Assembly: GCA_964035575.1 (NCBI GenBank)
Contig: OZ037840.1
Span: forward strand, 1,364,001 to 1,428,000
Direction of reading: 5' to 3'
Length of the DNA stretch: 64,000 nucleotides
Source: Rhynchopus sp. YZ270_cl-10
Lineage: Eukaryota > Euglenozoa > Diplonemea > Diplonemida > Diplonemidae
Part shown: piece by piece, positions 1 to 9,788 of the stretch
Numbering within the stretch: the stretch's first letter is position 1
How the letters are laid out: every line of letters begins with the position of its first letter
The notes under the pieces: model-generated
The model's input: the letters and a program-made list of their open reading frames with translations, nothing else
Databases searched by the model: none
What the model was told of the DNA's origin: nothing
Translations under genes and position numbers: made by a program

Positions 1-425
1 CTCCTACTAGACTTGCTGTAGTGTTTCTTGTTGTTCACCCTTCAGCTCTACAGCCCTTTTTTTTTTAATTTTGTACAGTATTCCTGACAGAGATGGAGAT
101 AGATTTGGGGTTTTCAAAAAAGACCCGGTCTGAGCTTTTTAGGGTCAAAATTTTTTTTCCGACCGATTTTCTCCCAAATACCTTTTTTTTTTATTTTTTC
201 CAGACCGGGTTTTTTGCCAAAATCCCATTTTTTTTTTTTTTTTACTGTTTGTGTTATAAATAGTAAGTATACACGGTGGCCCATTCCTACCCTTAGGGTA
301 GGGTCCGCGGGGGGTACCCCATGGGGTACCCCCCAGACTACCCCATGGGGTACCCCCCAAATCTGAGGGGTACCCCATGGGGTACCCCCCAGACTACCCC
401 CGGGGGTACCCCATGGGGTACCCCC

Positions 426-660
426 GGTACAGGTACACAGGTACACAGGTACACAGGTACACAGGTACACAGGTACACAGGTACACAGGTACACAGGTAC
501 ACAGGTACACAGGTACACAGGTACACAGGTACACAGGTACACAGGTACACAGGTACACAGGTACACAGGTACACAGGTACACAGGTACACAGGTACACAG
601 GTACACAGGTACACAGGTACACAGGTACACAGGTACACAGGTACACAGGTACACAGGTAC
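426..660. repeat. 8-bp minisatellite (GTACACAG)n, about 29 copies
   Basis: Perfect tandem 8-mers inside the TA-flanked transposon, next to its GGGGTACCCC palindromes. The unit shares GGTAC with those palindromes, so it may have grown by slippage from the subterminal sequence. A three-copy stretch of the same 8-mer in reverse orientation occurs at about 55431-55455. Reading frames across the tract only translate the repeat. Confidence 0.97.
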
Positions 661-2340
661 AGCCAGAGTGCCAGAGTCAAGGGTCCGCGCGGGGTCCGCC
701 CCCCAATGACATAACGAAGTATCGCTTGAAAATACCGTTCAATATATGTTGCTTGGTGTGCATGAAGAAGGACACACAAGGTATATCAAACGATAAATCA
801 ATCAGATAAACGTTACATCATCGGAAAATTGTTGGCACCGCCCCCCTGTCTTCGTATTTATTACGTCGACAGGCCAAACAGCGTTGGGCTCAGAAGAAGC
901 AGTGCAAGACAGTCACTGGGGATCAACATGAGAACCAACTCCCAACAACACAGGCTACCGAAGTAGCAGGTGGGGTGTTGCGGGTGTTTGGGGTGAGAAA
1001 ATCGATTTTGGTAAGTTGCAGCAGAACATTCTTAAGTTCGCACTAGTCGAGAGAGGCTTACCCGCTGCAGTGAAGCAGTGCACCCATTTAAGGGTGGAGA
1101 AGCGTGACACGCACATACAAGTATGTACGTTACTTCAACAAAGGCTGAATTCTGGTAATTCTAAGGGATGTGAATTCAGCCACCACGCAGGTAGTGTTTT
1201 AAGGTTCCTCGCTTTGTGCTACACAGCGGACTCATGACACAAAGGAGTTGCCCCCGCTCTCTTTCGCGCAAACTTAAGAAAATTCTGGAGTCACTACAAC
1301 CTGGCGTGCGGGTACAGATGCATTGCTTTGTTCTTTCCTCAAAGTCATATCTGATCTCTCGGGTCTGTACTAAAGTCAGTGTTTAGATAAGCATCCACTT
1401 GACTCGTTCTAACAACCGTTGAAATCTAGAACAAAACAATACACTGCCCCTTCTCACACCAAGCCGCCATGCTTCAAGAGCATGCCCTGGGCAAAAATTA
1501 CTGTGACAAAAATTGGTTTTCTGGGGGAACGCGATATTTTCTTGTGCCTACTGTAGTCCTCCGCAAGAGCAGAGGACAGACTTTCCGGATCCCGAAGTCG
1601 AATTTTTTGCACTAGCTATGCTCCCTGGGTTAAATGGCTATAGCAGTGACTGACTAAGAGTTTCATAATAATTGGGGCGGTCTATGGGGTGGGTTAATGG
1701 AAAAATTGGTTTAAAAACCCAACTTTTGCGGTCCCCACCCGGTTTGCAATAATTGCACCAGCTCTTCCATCGGCACTGTTTCGCTGTCACGATGAAGGGT
1801 CGTCGGTTCGGGTACCTGTTGAGAGAAATTGAGTGCAAAAGTAGAGACTGCAACAAAAAAAATCAAACAAACAAACAAGAAGCCGCTCCGTACCTCTTCC
1901 ATGCAAAAAAGAAAGTAAAAGACTGCCCTTCCTCAGTCCGGAAGTAGCACCTCATCCGGTTCCCTGACGTAAAAGAGTTGTAGAGGTTACGAGATGCCAT
2001 GATAAAAAAGTAAAAGTGACAATTTTGACAATAAAAATATGCTTCGATTTACATCCGAGCGGGACAAAGGCGAAAAGGGGGAGCGGGGGGGTGTAAAAAC
2101 CGGGGCTTAAAAACATACCTTGCAGCACTCGCTCGGCCTACTCTCCAGGTACGAGAACATCACTGCACGAACAATCCCACTGATACTGATACCTGCATTC
2201 TATTTGTTGCCACATGGTAAAAATGACCAAAACTTCGACCAATTTTTTTTTTCTTCACAATTTGCTCATTGAGGCTTTGTATTTTTTGGGCCATTTATGA
2301 CCCACCACGCCCGATTTTGGGCGAGAAGAAAAAAAAATTT

Positions 2341-2847
2341 GGGTCAAAAATCGACGCGTCTTTGGTAAAATCACGACTTTTCGGGCGCGAAACCACGTTT
2401 TAGACCCCCACAGATGCTCAAAAGTGCCAAATTTTGCTTTTAATGGCCTCAAAGGATCACGGGAGCACCCCTCGTAATTACGAGGGCTCCCCACGCCGTG
2501 ACGTCGTCATTGCGCGCGTAATTTCCCACGTATGCGGGCGTGGTTGGTCATAAAATGGCCCAAAAACCCCAAACAAAACCTCAGATTGACCAAATCGAGG
2601 AAAAATTGTCAAGTCGAAATTTCAGCCAAAATACGGTCATTTTGGTTATACCCCGCGGTGTATGCAGTAGCTAGAACACGTACACAGCTAAGTTCCTAAG
2701 CGATTTCCTTCACATTTTTCATGAAAAATTGGTCAAAAATCGACTTGTCTTTGGTAAAAAAACCACGAAAAATCGGCTGCGCAAAACCACGTTTTAGACC
2801 CCCACAGATGCTCAAAAGTGCCAATTTTTGCTTTTAATGGCCTCAAA
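2341..2847. repeat. Direct repeat pair inside the TA-flanked transposon
   Basis: Segments 2341-2453 and 2731-2847 are about 110-bp direct copies. Both run from GGTCAAAAATCGAC to TTTTAATGGCCTCAAA with substitutions and short indels in the first half and near identity in the second. The gap (2454-2730) is unique DNA. This is an old internal duplication with no coding content seen. Confidence 0.85.
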
Positions 2848-3156
2848 TCGTCGAAATTAGGCCTATATAGGGCAAAAAAAAATTTTTGAGAGTCCCTTTC
2901 CCTGGGAGGCAATAGCCACCGGGTGTGCAGGGGGTACCCCGGGGGGTACCCTGAGGGGTACCCCTCGGGGTACCCCAAACCCCCCAAAGGGTACCCCGCG
3001 CGGACCCTACCCAACCCTGTGGGGTACCCCCTGGGGTAGCCCACGCGAGGGGGTACCCCCCGCGGACCCTACCCTGTGTGGTACCCTACCCTGCGGGGTA
3101 CCCCTTTTGGGGGTACCCCCGGGGGTACCCCCAAAAGGGTCCGCTGGGCCACCGTG

Positions 3157-4037
3157 TATGAATGTATTTTTTTTTTTTTTTTTTTTTTTGGCCCGGTCTT
3201 GCGACCGGGTCAATAGATGCACCTCCAACCCTGAATTTCCTGATTCACCCAATAATGGTTTTGTCATCTGTGTCCAAGTTATGCTTCGCGGTACACGAGA
3301 CTTCTTCGCAGCGTGTTTCAACCTTTTTTCGTTGTGATAGCTCTATTTCTTTGTTTTTGTTTTTTTCCCCTTCTTTTCTGGTAGCAGTAGATTTGAACTC
3401 GTTTTATGTTGTATTCCTGAGGAACGTACGCTCCATCTGGGAATGCTGAATTCCCACAATGACGTAAGTTTGTCAAGCGAATACCTTTTTCTCGAGAAAC
3501 TAAATACCTGTACTTTATCGTCGGTGTGTTGTCTGGCAAACGGAATATACCACCCATGTATTTTCTGGTCTATTTTTTTTCCGTACACGGTATTACATTT
3601 TCTAACTTCCCTTTTTGTGTTCCACGTGACCAGTGAGGCACATAAGCCTTTGTGAAGTCACGTATTTCTCTTATCGGCATGCTTTGTGATGTACGAATCC
3701 CCTTTTTCTTTGGGACTACAGAGTCACACGTGTCCTCCCCATGCAGTTGAGTCTCCTTGGGATCGAGCGAGCTCAACGACAGTGGTGAACTGGACCCAGC
3801 ACTTTGTATGCCTTGGCCGCCATGTTTATTTTAATTTTTTTATAAGACATGTGTGCATTTCTAGTGAAATTTTTCAGTATCCACGAGTCGTTTTTTCCCT
3901 CCCGTGCTCCCCATCTCTCACACATACATTACATCTTCATCAGGAAAATTGTCAATTTTTCGTTCATTATTGTGAACAGCGTTTGGTGTTTTTTCAAAAA
4001 AAAAAAAAAAAAAAAATGTGTGACTGAGTGTGGGGAT
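3157..4037. other. Unit spacer, T-rich, no gene seen
   Basis: This stretch opens every unit. It starts with a ~22-nt poly(T), then a 7-bp stem/4-nt loop hairpin (CCCGGTC TTGC GACCGGG, 3192-3209), then about 800 bp of AT-rich sequence ending in a ~21-nt poly(A) before the MITE. On the complementary strand the hairpin directly precedes the A-run. Short open frames here have no recognisable composition or domain. The T-run at about 3835-3841 is the site where the LINE entered another unit. Confidence 0.7.
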
Positions 4038-4829
4038 CAGGGGTCCTAAGAGTGGTAACTTTTACCACTTCTGAAGTGACCTTTTTTATTTTTTTGAAAT
4101 CCGAAGGTCACTTCGAAGTGACCTTCGAAAAGTGCCCTAAAAAGTGACCTTTTTATTTTTATTTTTTGAAATCCGGTGTCACGAAGTGACCTCGGATGCT
4201 TAACATACACCGGGAACACGTTGGAGGGTCCGGGAATTTTTTTCTTTTTTGCCAAGATCAGGGGTCTGCAGGGCTGCAGGTTGCCACAATTTTAAGCGCA
4301 TTTTTTTGAAATGTTGCGTACCGTGGCTTCGCCAGAAACTTTCGTTTTAGCAAAATACGTAAGTAATTTACGTAAACTGACGATAATTACCAACGACAGT
4401 GCCATTTTATGTCAACATTTTTTAGAAATGTTGCGTACCGTGACTTCGCCAGGAACCTTTGGGTGACATGACCGCCGCTTCTTTTATAGATGTACTGAGG
4501 TTACTGATAAGAAGGCCGACACCCACTAAACATCTGCCAAAACATCTGCCTATGGCTGTGTTGTGTTATTCGTGGTAAGAAGCGTAACGGTGGCACCAGA
4601 CTGCGAGACCGCGAAATTGCCTCACAAAAAAAAATCGTATCTAGTACTCTGTCCCTATGATACGGCGATAACCAACGTCCGGTGTATGTCCGAGGAATTT
4701 GCACCTTTTCGACCTCACTTTTGTTGTTCCTCTGAGGGGGGAAAGTTTTTTTTTTCCCTCCCCAAAAAACGAGAAGTGACCTTGAAGTTACCATTTTTAA
4801 TTTTTTTGAGAACAGCGTTAGGACCCCTG
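4038..4829. mobile_element. hAT-type MITE, unit copy 1
   Basis: A 792-bp element with perfect 12-bp TIRs (CAGGGGTCCTAA ... TTAGGACCCCTG) flanked by the 8-bp duplication GTGGGGAT (4030-4037 and 4830-4837). The CAGGG start and 8-bp duplication are hAT hallmarks. Subterminal regions carry many AAGTGACC/GGTCACTT motifs in both orientations, as expected for transposase-binding sites. Inside is a ~40-bp direct repeat (around 4305-4345 and 4420-4460, sharing ATGTTGCGTACCGTG). It has no coding capacity. The insertion is proven by the matching empty site at 51661-51668. Confidence 0.92.
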
Positions 4830-4837
4830 GTGGGGAT

Positions 4838-5353
4838 GCGTTCAAGAATTAAACTCTTCCCCCGAAACCCCCTTTCATCTCTAGTTTTCTTTGTCCAAAC
4901 GTCGAGTGGACGCGTAATTTTTTTTTTTTTTTTTTTTTCATTTTTATCGTTTCAGTGCTATCAATGTATTGATTGCGCAGTATTATGTTGAAATACTAAT
5001 TTTTAATTTGTCTCCGTCCCACCCACTACAGCCCACCCCATTCCTCCGAACATTGTTCGGTTGTCTTGAAAGTCGCCACAAACCGTCTTTTTTCTCCTTT
5101 TTTTTTTCTCCCTTTGCTACAAAAAAAAAAAAAAAACAAAGACGGGAGGTGTCGCTTTTGAGCGTCCTTTGTGTGCTTTCTATTCTTTGAATGGAAAGTA
5201 CATGAAATTAGTTTTGTTACATTTAGCAAGATGTGTACAGATACGTTCATGTTTCAAAAACAATATATTTTTGCTTCATGACAGTCTTGGCAGATCTTAC
5301 GAACTATTTGTCGTCCTTTCTTTTTTGTGCTTCCTTCTTTTGCTTTCATCCGG
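4838..5353. other. Unit spacer between MITE and small ORF
   Basis: AT-rich DNA with a ~21-nt poly(T) near 4917-4939, a T-run then A-run near 5099-5137, and a pyrimidine-rich stretch (about 5312-5350) just before the small ORF. That stretch could be a splice-acceptor tract, but I see no paired donor that makes a convincing intron. No gene recognised. The same segment recurs in every unit. Confidence 0.6.
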
Positions 5354-5593
5354 ATGGCTGGCATCATACGTGGGTCAGTCGGAGGTGCCTGCATCAACAA
5401 CTACTATTTCCCCCTGCAAAACAACACAATCCGGGTGTTCGATAACCCCACGGATCCTCACTGGCTGCATATCAGAGACGTTTTGCCCTATCTCTTTTCC
5501 ACCCATACTTCCCCTTGTCAGAATGGCCCACTAGGTAGCGAAGAGACCTCGGTCCCTTCCCCTGCCTGTTCCATGGCCTGGTTTTGCTGCTAA
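5354..5593 (+). CDS. Possible small protein, 79 aa, one per unit
   Basis: ATG at 5354 to TAA at 5591-5593, followed 9 bp later by AATAAA. The frame is also open for 27 bases upstream, but without another ATG. The sequence has a credible protein composition, and its middle (IRVFDNPTDPHWLHIRDVL) faintly resembles the start of Bro-N-type domains (I-R-V ... P-W-F ... D-V); this is only a resemblance. It could instead be the last exon of a longer gene, or chance. Identical copies lie at 10313-10552, 15273-15512, 20232-20471, 25190-25429, 30149-30388, 35108-35347, 40066-40305 and 60875-61114, with a truncated one at 52195. Because the units are homogenised, conservation among copies is not evidence of coding. 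Confidence 0.35.
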   Translation: MAGIIRGSVGGACINNYYFPLQNNTIRVFDNPTDPHWLHIRDVLPYLFSTHTSPCQNGPLGSEETSVPSPACSMAWFCC

Positions 5594-6132
5594 AGGAAGA
5601 ACAATAAAAGCCACCCCTTTCCCCCCCACTGTTTTTTTAGGTCACCTTTTGGTGCTGCCTTCAACTCTTTAATAACTCCCTCCCCCTTTGCTAATCGAGC
5701 ACAACTCGGGTTTTGTACGAACCTTCCTGGGCGATTGTTTCATAACCATGGAGTTACATGAATAGAAGAAAGTTTGTACTGTCTGATGATGCTGTCTGAA
5801 CCTCTTCTGTGTCACTAGCACAGCGCACAGTAGGTCGAGTATTTGTGGCCATTGCTCAAAGGTGTGAAGGTTTGATGCTCCCATGGAAACCCCCTACCCT
5901 CTACTGCACAGTTGCACAGTAATGCGAGAGTACAACTGACTCGGAACAGCTTTGGAGTGGGCTTGCCTCCCGAGGTGTATGCACCTTCTGTGCTGCAATA
6001 TAGGAACTATGTTCTGCTCCTCGTGTTCCCAGTGAGAACTGAATCACGCCGAGCTTGTTGACTGTCTGTGTGCTTGCACCCCACACTCACTCCAGATAAG
6101 CCATACACCCTTTGCAACACACTCTCCACACC
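5594..6132. other. Leader/promoter-bearing region of the membrane-protein gene
   Basis: 539 bp between the small ORF and the ATG of the large gene, less T-rich than the rest of the spacer. The frame upstream of the ATG is closed by TAA at 6097-6099. No clear TATA box was found near the start. A CTCCAG at 6090-6095, about 37 bases before the ATG, after a pyrimidine-biased stretch could be a splice or trans-splice acceptor, but nothing proves it. Confidence 0.4.
5603..5608 (+). promoter_or_regulatory. Candidate polyadenylation signal AATAAA
   Basis: AATAAA lies 9 bp past the stop of the small ORF, in the context ACAATAAAAG, and recurs in each unit. It supports a transcript ending here. No AATAAA is seen in the first 390 bp after the large gene, so that gene must use another signal. 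Confidence 0.4.
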
Positions 6133-7707
6133 ATGTATTCAGTTCTTGTGGCAGCCATGGCGCTGCACGCTGGTGTGCACAACCTCGACAATAGCAGTGG
6201 CATCGTGGACTGGCTTCTTCCCGGGCAAATTGCCGACACGGTCTGGACTGTTTCCTGTGACGGCACGTTTGTGGTGCAGTACTTGAACGACTTTGGTGGC
6301 GAGTTCATCATCAGCATCGACGGGAAAGAGGAGTCACGTGTCAGTGGTGAGCACACGACACTGACGAAAACAAGCTTTTCAGCAAACACAACTGTGTCGA
6401 TGACTGCGAGTGTGAAGTCGCATGGGAACAAGAAGGTTCTGTTCTCGTGGGCCTGTGACGCTATGCCTGCTGCTCTTCCATCAACACTGAACACTGCTGG
6501 GGATGTGAGCCACATGAAGTACGGGCCAAGTGAGTTGGTGTACTGGACCCTGCAGTGCAAGGAACACGAAGACGTGCGCATCACCTGGACGTCTTTCAAC
6601 ATTGGCAACGACTCTCTGTGGATGAGGGCCCGGCCCACCTTCTTCAACGCGACAGGTTTGGACACTGTTGAGGACTTCACCTTCACTTCGACAGGATCCA
6701 CCTACGTGTTCTTCAAAAGTGAGGCTGGCAGTGATGGTGGTGACTTTGCCTTCCGTTACGAGTGTCTGTCGAACGACATTGTACTGCCGAGCAGTGGCAT
6801 CGTGGACAGGTTGCTTCCCGCAAAGATCGCTGACACCGTCTGGACTGTTTCTTGTCGCGGCATCTTTGTGGTGCAGTACTTGAACGACTTTGGTGGCGAC
6901 TTCATCATCAGCATCGACGGGAATGAGAACTTACGTGTCAGTGGTGAGGACAGCAGAGTTACCAAACTGTACTTTCCAACACACGCAACTGCGTCGATGA
7001 CTGCGAGTGTGAAGACTGGGAACAAGAAGGTGCTGTTCTCGTGGGCCTGTGACGCTATGCCTGCTGCTCTTCCATCAACACTGAACACTGCTGGGGATGT
7101 GAGCCACATGAAGTACGGGCCGAATGAGCTGGTGTACTGGGTTCTGCAGTGCAAGGAACACGAAGAAGTGAACATCACCTGGACGTCTTTCGACATTGGC
7201 AACGACTCTCTGTGGATGGTGCAGAGAGAGAGCGGAGTCTGGACCACCTTCTTCAACGCGTCTGGTTTGGACACTGTTGAGGACTTCACCTTCACTTCGG
7301 CAGGATCCACCTTCGTGGTGTTCACCAGTGAGGCTGGCAGTGATGGTGGTGACTTTGCCTTCCGTTACGAGTGTCTGTCCACACCTGCGCCTCCCACAGC
7401 AGAACCGCCGGCTACACCGACAGGAGCACCAACAGCACTGCCGACAGCAGATCTTGACACAAAGGGAGCGTTTGCGTCTACTGATTCAGACGACGGAGGG
7501 CTCTCTGTGGGTGCCATTATCGGTATCAGTGTCGGTGTGGGTCTTGTTGCGATTGCGGCTGTGGTGCTCGTGGTGTGCTATGTGGCAAGGAAGCAAACGA
7601 CCAGAGCACCTAAATCCCCTAATGCATTCAACGAGTACAGCAAGGCGTATCCCTGTGCTCAGGGCAAAGAGCTCCCGGGGAGTTATGGCGAACAAAGCGT
7701 TGTGTAG
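6133..7707 (+). CDS. Type I membrane protein with four CUB-like modules, copy 1
   Basis: 524 aa. ATG 6133 is the first ATG after the in-frame TAA at 6097-6099; a frame starting upstream would need a TTG. Layout: a short hydrophobic signal-like start (1-16); two ~195-residue repeats (about 21-213 and 220-416); a Pro/Thr/Ala stalk (about 417-444); an acidic patch; one membrane segment (about 457-485); a basic stop-transfer RK; and a 38-residue tail with several Tyr ending QSVV, which fits a class I PDZ-ligand pattern. Each repeat splits into two modules. Each module opens with W-x-x-x-C and closes with F-x-W/Y-x-C, giving one Cys pair per module (C42-C108, C142-C211, C241-C306, C340-C414). This and motifs such as YLNDFGG ... 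SIDG suggest a CUB-like beta-sandwich. Seven N-glycosylation sequons all lie outside the membrane. The likely role is a cell-surface or adhesion/ligand-binding protein; the ligand is unknown. Exact family assignment is tentative. Confidence 0.9.
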   Translation: MYSVLVAAMALHAGVHNLDNSSGIVDWLLPGQIADTVWTVSCDGTFVVQYLNDFGGEFIISIDGKEESRVSGEHTTLTKTSFSANTTVSMTASVKSHGNKKVLFSWACDAMPAALPSTLNTAGDVSHMKYGPSELVYWTLQCKEHEDVRITWTSFNIGNDSLWMRARPTFFNATGLDTVEDFTFTSTGSTYVFFKSEAGSDGGDFAFRYECLSNDIVLPSSGIVDRLLPAKIADTVWTVSCRGIFVVQYLNDFGGDFIISIDGNENLRVSGEDSRVTKLYFPTHATASMTASVKTGNKKVLFSWACDAMPAALPSTLNTAGDVSHMKYGPNELVYWVLQCKEHEEVNITWTSFDIGNDSLWMVQRESGVWTTFFNASGLDTVEDFTFTSAGSTFVVFTSEAGSDGGDFAFRYECLSTPAPPTAEPPATPTGAPTALPTADLDTKGAFASTDSDDGGLSVGAIIGISVGVGLVAIAAVVLVVCYVARKQTTRAPKSPNAFNEYSKAYPCAQGKELPGSYGEQSVV

Positions 7708-8115
7708 AGGAAAGAACTTTGAAAAGAGAGTTAAAAGTCCCTGAAACCGATGAGTGATAAGAGTTAGAGCCCCGTTCAAACCTGCTGCCAAACTTGGCCG
7801 TAGGACGTCAGGTCGTATTCGTGGCACCTACCTTGTCTTTGTATTGCTCCTACTAGACTTGCTGTAGTGTTTCTTGTTGTTCACCCTTCAGCTCTACAGC
7901 CCTTTTTTTTTTAATTTTGTACAGTATTCCTGACAGAGATGGAGATAGATTTGGGGTTTTCAAAAAAGACCCGGTCTGAGCTTTTTAGGGTCAAAATTTT
8001 TTTTCCGACCGATTTTCTCCCAAATACCTTTTTTTTTTATTTTTTCCAGACCGGGTTTTTTGCCAAAATCCCATTTTTTTTTTTTTTTTACTGTTTGTGT
8101 TATAAATAGTAAGTA
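7708..8115. other. 3' flank of the gene and unit end
   Basis: About 400 bp closing each unit. The first ~150 bp is mixed composition and probably 3' UTR. The rest has several T-runs and a 10-bp inverted repeat (ACCCGGTCTG at 7969-7978, CAGACCGGGT at 8047-8056) that could fold on a transcript. The same GACCGGG core recurs in the hairpin at the start of the next unit. No gene seen. The TA target of the 272-3156 transposon lies at the equivalent of 8116. Confidence 0.6.
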
Positions 8116-8996
8116 TATGAATGTATTTTTTTTTTTTTTTTTTTTTTTGGCCCGGTCTTGCGACCGGGTCAATAGATGCACCTCCAACCCTGAATTTCCT
8201 GATTCACCCAATAATGGTTTTGTCATCTGTGTCCAAGTTATGCTTCGCGGTACACGAGACTTCTTCGCAGCGTGTTTCAACCTTTTTTCGTTGTGATAGC
8301 TCTATTTCTTTGTTTTTGTTTTTTTCCCCTTCTTTTCTGGTAGCAGTAGATTTGAACTCGTTTTATGTTGTATTCCTGAGGAACGTACGCTCCATCTGGG
8401 AATGCTGAATTCCCACAATGACGTAAGTTTGTCAAGCGAATACCTTTTTCTCGAGAAACTAAATACCTGTACTTTATCGTCGGTGTGTTGTCTGGCAAAC
8501 GGAATATACCACCCATGTATTTTCTGGTCTATTTTTTTTCCGTACACGGTATTACATTTTCTAACTTCCCTTTTTGTGTTCCACGTGACCAGTGAGGCAC
8601 ATAAGCCTTTGTGAAGTCACGTATTTCTCTTATCGGCATGCTTTGTGATGTACGAATCCCCTTTTTCTTTGGGACTACAGAGTCACACGTGTCCTCCCCA
8701 TGCAGTTGAGTCTCCTTGGGATCGAGCGAGCTCAACGACAGTGGTGAACTGGACCCAGCACTTTGTATGCCTTGGCCGCCATGTTTATTTTAATTTTTTT
8801 ATAAGACATGTGTGCATTTCTAGTGAAATTTTTCAGTATCCACGAGTCGTTTTTTCCCTCCCGTGCTCCCCATCTCTCACACATACATTACATCTTCATC
8901 AGGAAAATTGTCAATTTTTCGTTCATTATTGTGAACAGCGTTTGGTGTTTTTTCAAAAAAAAAAAAAAAAAAAAATGTGTGACTGAGTGTGGGGAT

Positions 8997-9788
8997 CAGG
9001 GGTCCTAAGAGTGGTAACTTTTACCACTTCTGAAGTGACCTTTTTTATTTTTTTGAAATCCGAAGGTCACTTCGAAGTGACCTTCGAAAAGTGCCCTAAA
9101 AAGTGACCTTTTTATTTTTATTTTTTGAAATCCGGTGTCACGAAGTGACCTCGGATGCTTAACATACACCGGGAACACGTTGGAGGGTCCGGGAATTTTT
9201 TTCTTTTTTGCCAAGATCAGGGGTCTGCAGGGCTGCAGGTTGCCACAATTTTAAGCGCATTTTTTTGAAATGTTGCGTACCGTGGCTTCGCCAGAAACTT
9301 TCGTTTTAGCAAAATACGTAAGTAATTTACGTAAACTGACGATAATTACCAACGACAGTGCCATTTTATGTCAACATTTTTTAGAAATGTTGCGTACCGT
9401 GACTTCGCCAGGAACCTTTGGGTGACATGACCGCCGCTTCTTTTATAGATGTACTGAGGTTACTGATAAGAAGGCCGACACCCACTAAACATCTGCCAAA
9501 ACATCTGCCTATGGCTGTGTTGTGTTATTCGTGGTAAGAAGCGTAACGGTGGCACCAGACTGCGAGACCGCGAAATTGCCTCACAAAAAAAAATCGTATC
9601 TAGTACTCTGTCCCTATGATACGGCGATAACCAACGTCCGGTGTATGTCCGAGGAATTTGCACCTTTTCGACCTCACTTTTGTTGTTCCTCTGAGGGGGG
9701 AAAGTTTTTTTTTTCCCTCCCCAAAAAACGAGAAGTGACCTTGAAGTTACCATTTTTAATTTTTTTGAGAACAGCGTTAGGACCCCTG
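8997..9788. mobile_element. hAT-type MITE, unit copy 2
   Basis: Same 792-bp element, TIRs and GTGGGGAT duplication at the same unit position as copy 1. Confidence 0.92.

Larger units (their letters stand above)
272..3156. mobile_element. Non-autonomous DNA transposon, 12-bp TIRs, TA duplication
   Basis: The ends are perfect inverted copies: CACGGTGGCCCA at 272-283 and TGGGCCACCGTG at 3145-3156. Comparison with intact units (AAGTATATGAATG at 8111-8123) shows the insertion duplicated a TA (270-271 and 3157-3158). This is the target rule of Tc1/mariner-like elements, although the TIR does not start with a familiar Tc1/mariner sequence. Both subterminal regions are packed with GGGTACCC/GGGGTACCCC palindromes. 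No transposase-like reading frame was seen, so it is probably moved in trans. The interior (661-2880) is mostly AT-rich unique DNA with one internal direct repeat and a palindrome at 2469-2486 (CCCTCGTAATTACGAGGG). Confidence 0.8.

Noticed and set aside
426-660. CRISPR-like array
   Set aside because: Pure tandem 8-mers without spacers, in a eukaryotic transposon.
321-779. Open frames coding GTQVHRYT or YLCTCVPV repeats on both strands
   Set aside because: They only translate the 8-bp minisatellite, which is open in several frames by chance.
1016-2494. Short frames (62-79 aa) inside the TA-flanked transposon
   Set aside because: No transposase motif, no polyadenylation signal, and lengths expected by chance.
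4563-4991. 142-aa frame overlapping the MITE end, and the 114-aa minus-strand frame
   Set aside because: They cross the MITE boundary and contain poly-Phe or poly-Lys from homopolymers; not genes.
6112-6132. Longer start of the membrane protein at 6112
   Set aside because: The codon is TTG. The first ATG is 6133 and gives a signal-like N-terminus.
6087-7325. Long minus-strand frames of 204 and 189 aa opposite the membrane-protein gene, and plus-strand frames of 182 aa
   Set aside because: Shadows of the real gene. They have no domain or membrane logic, and the same shadow appears for both internal halves.
8101-8108. TATAAATA as a TATA box
   Set aside because: In AT-rich DNA this is weak, and the nearest downstream ATG of interest is over 2 kb away.
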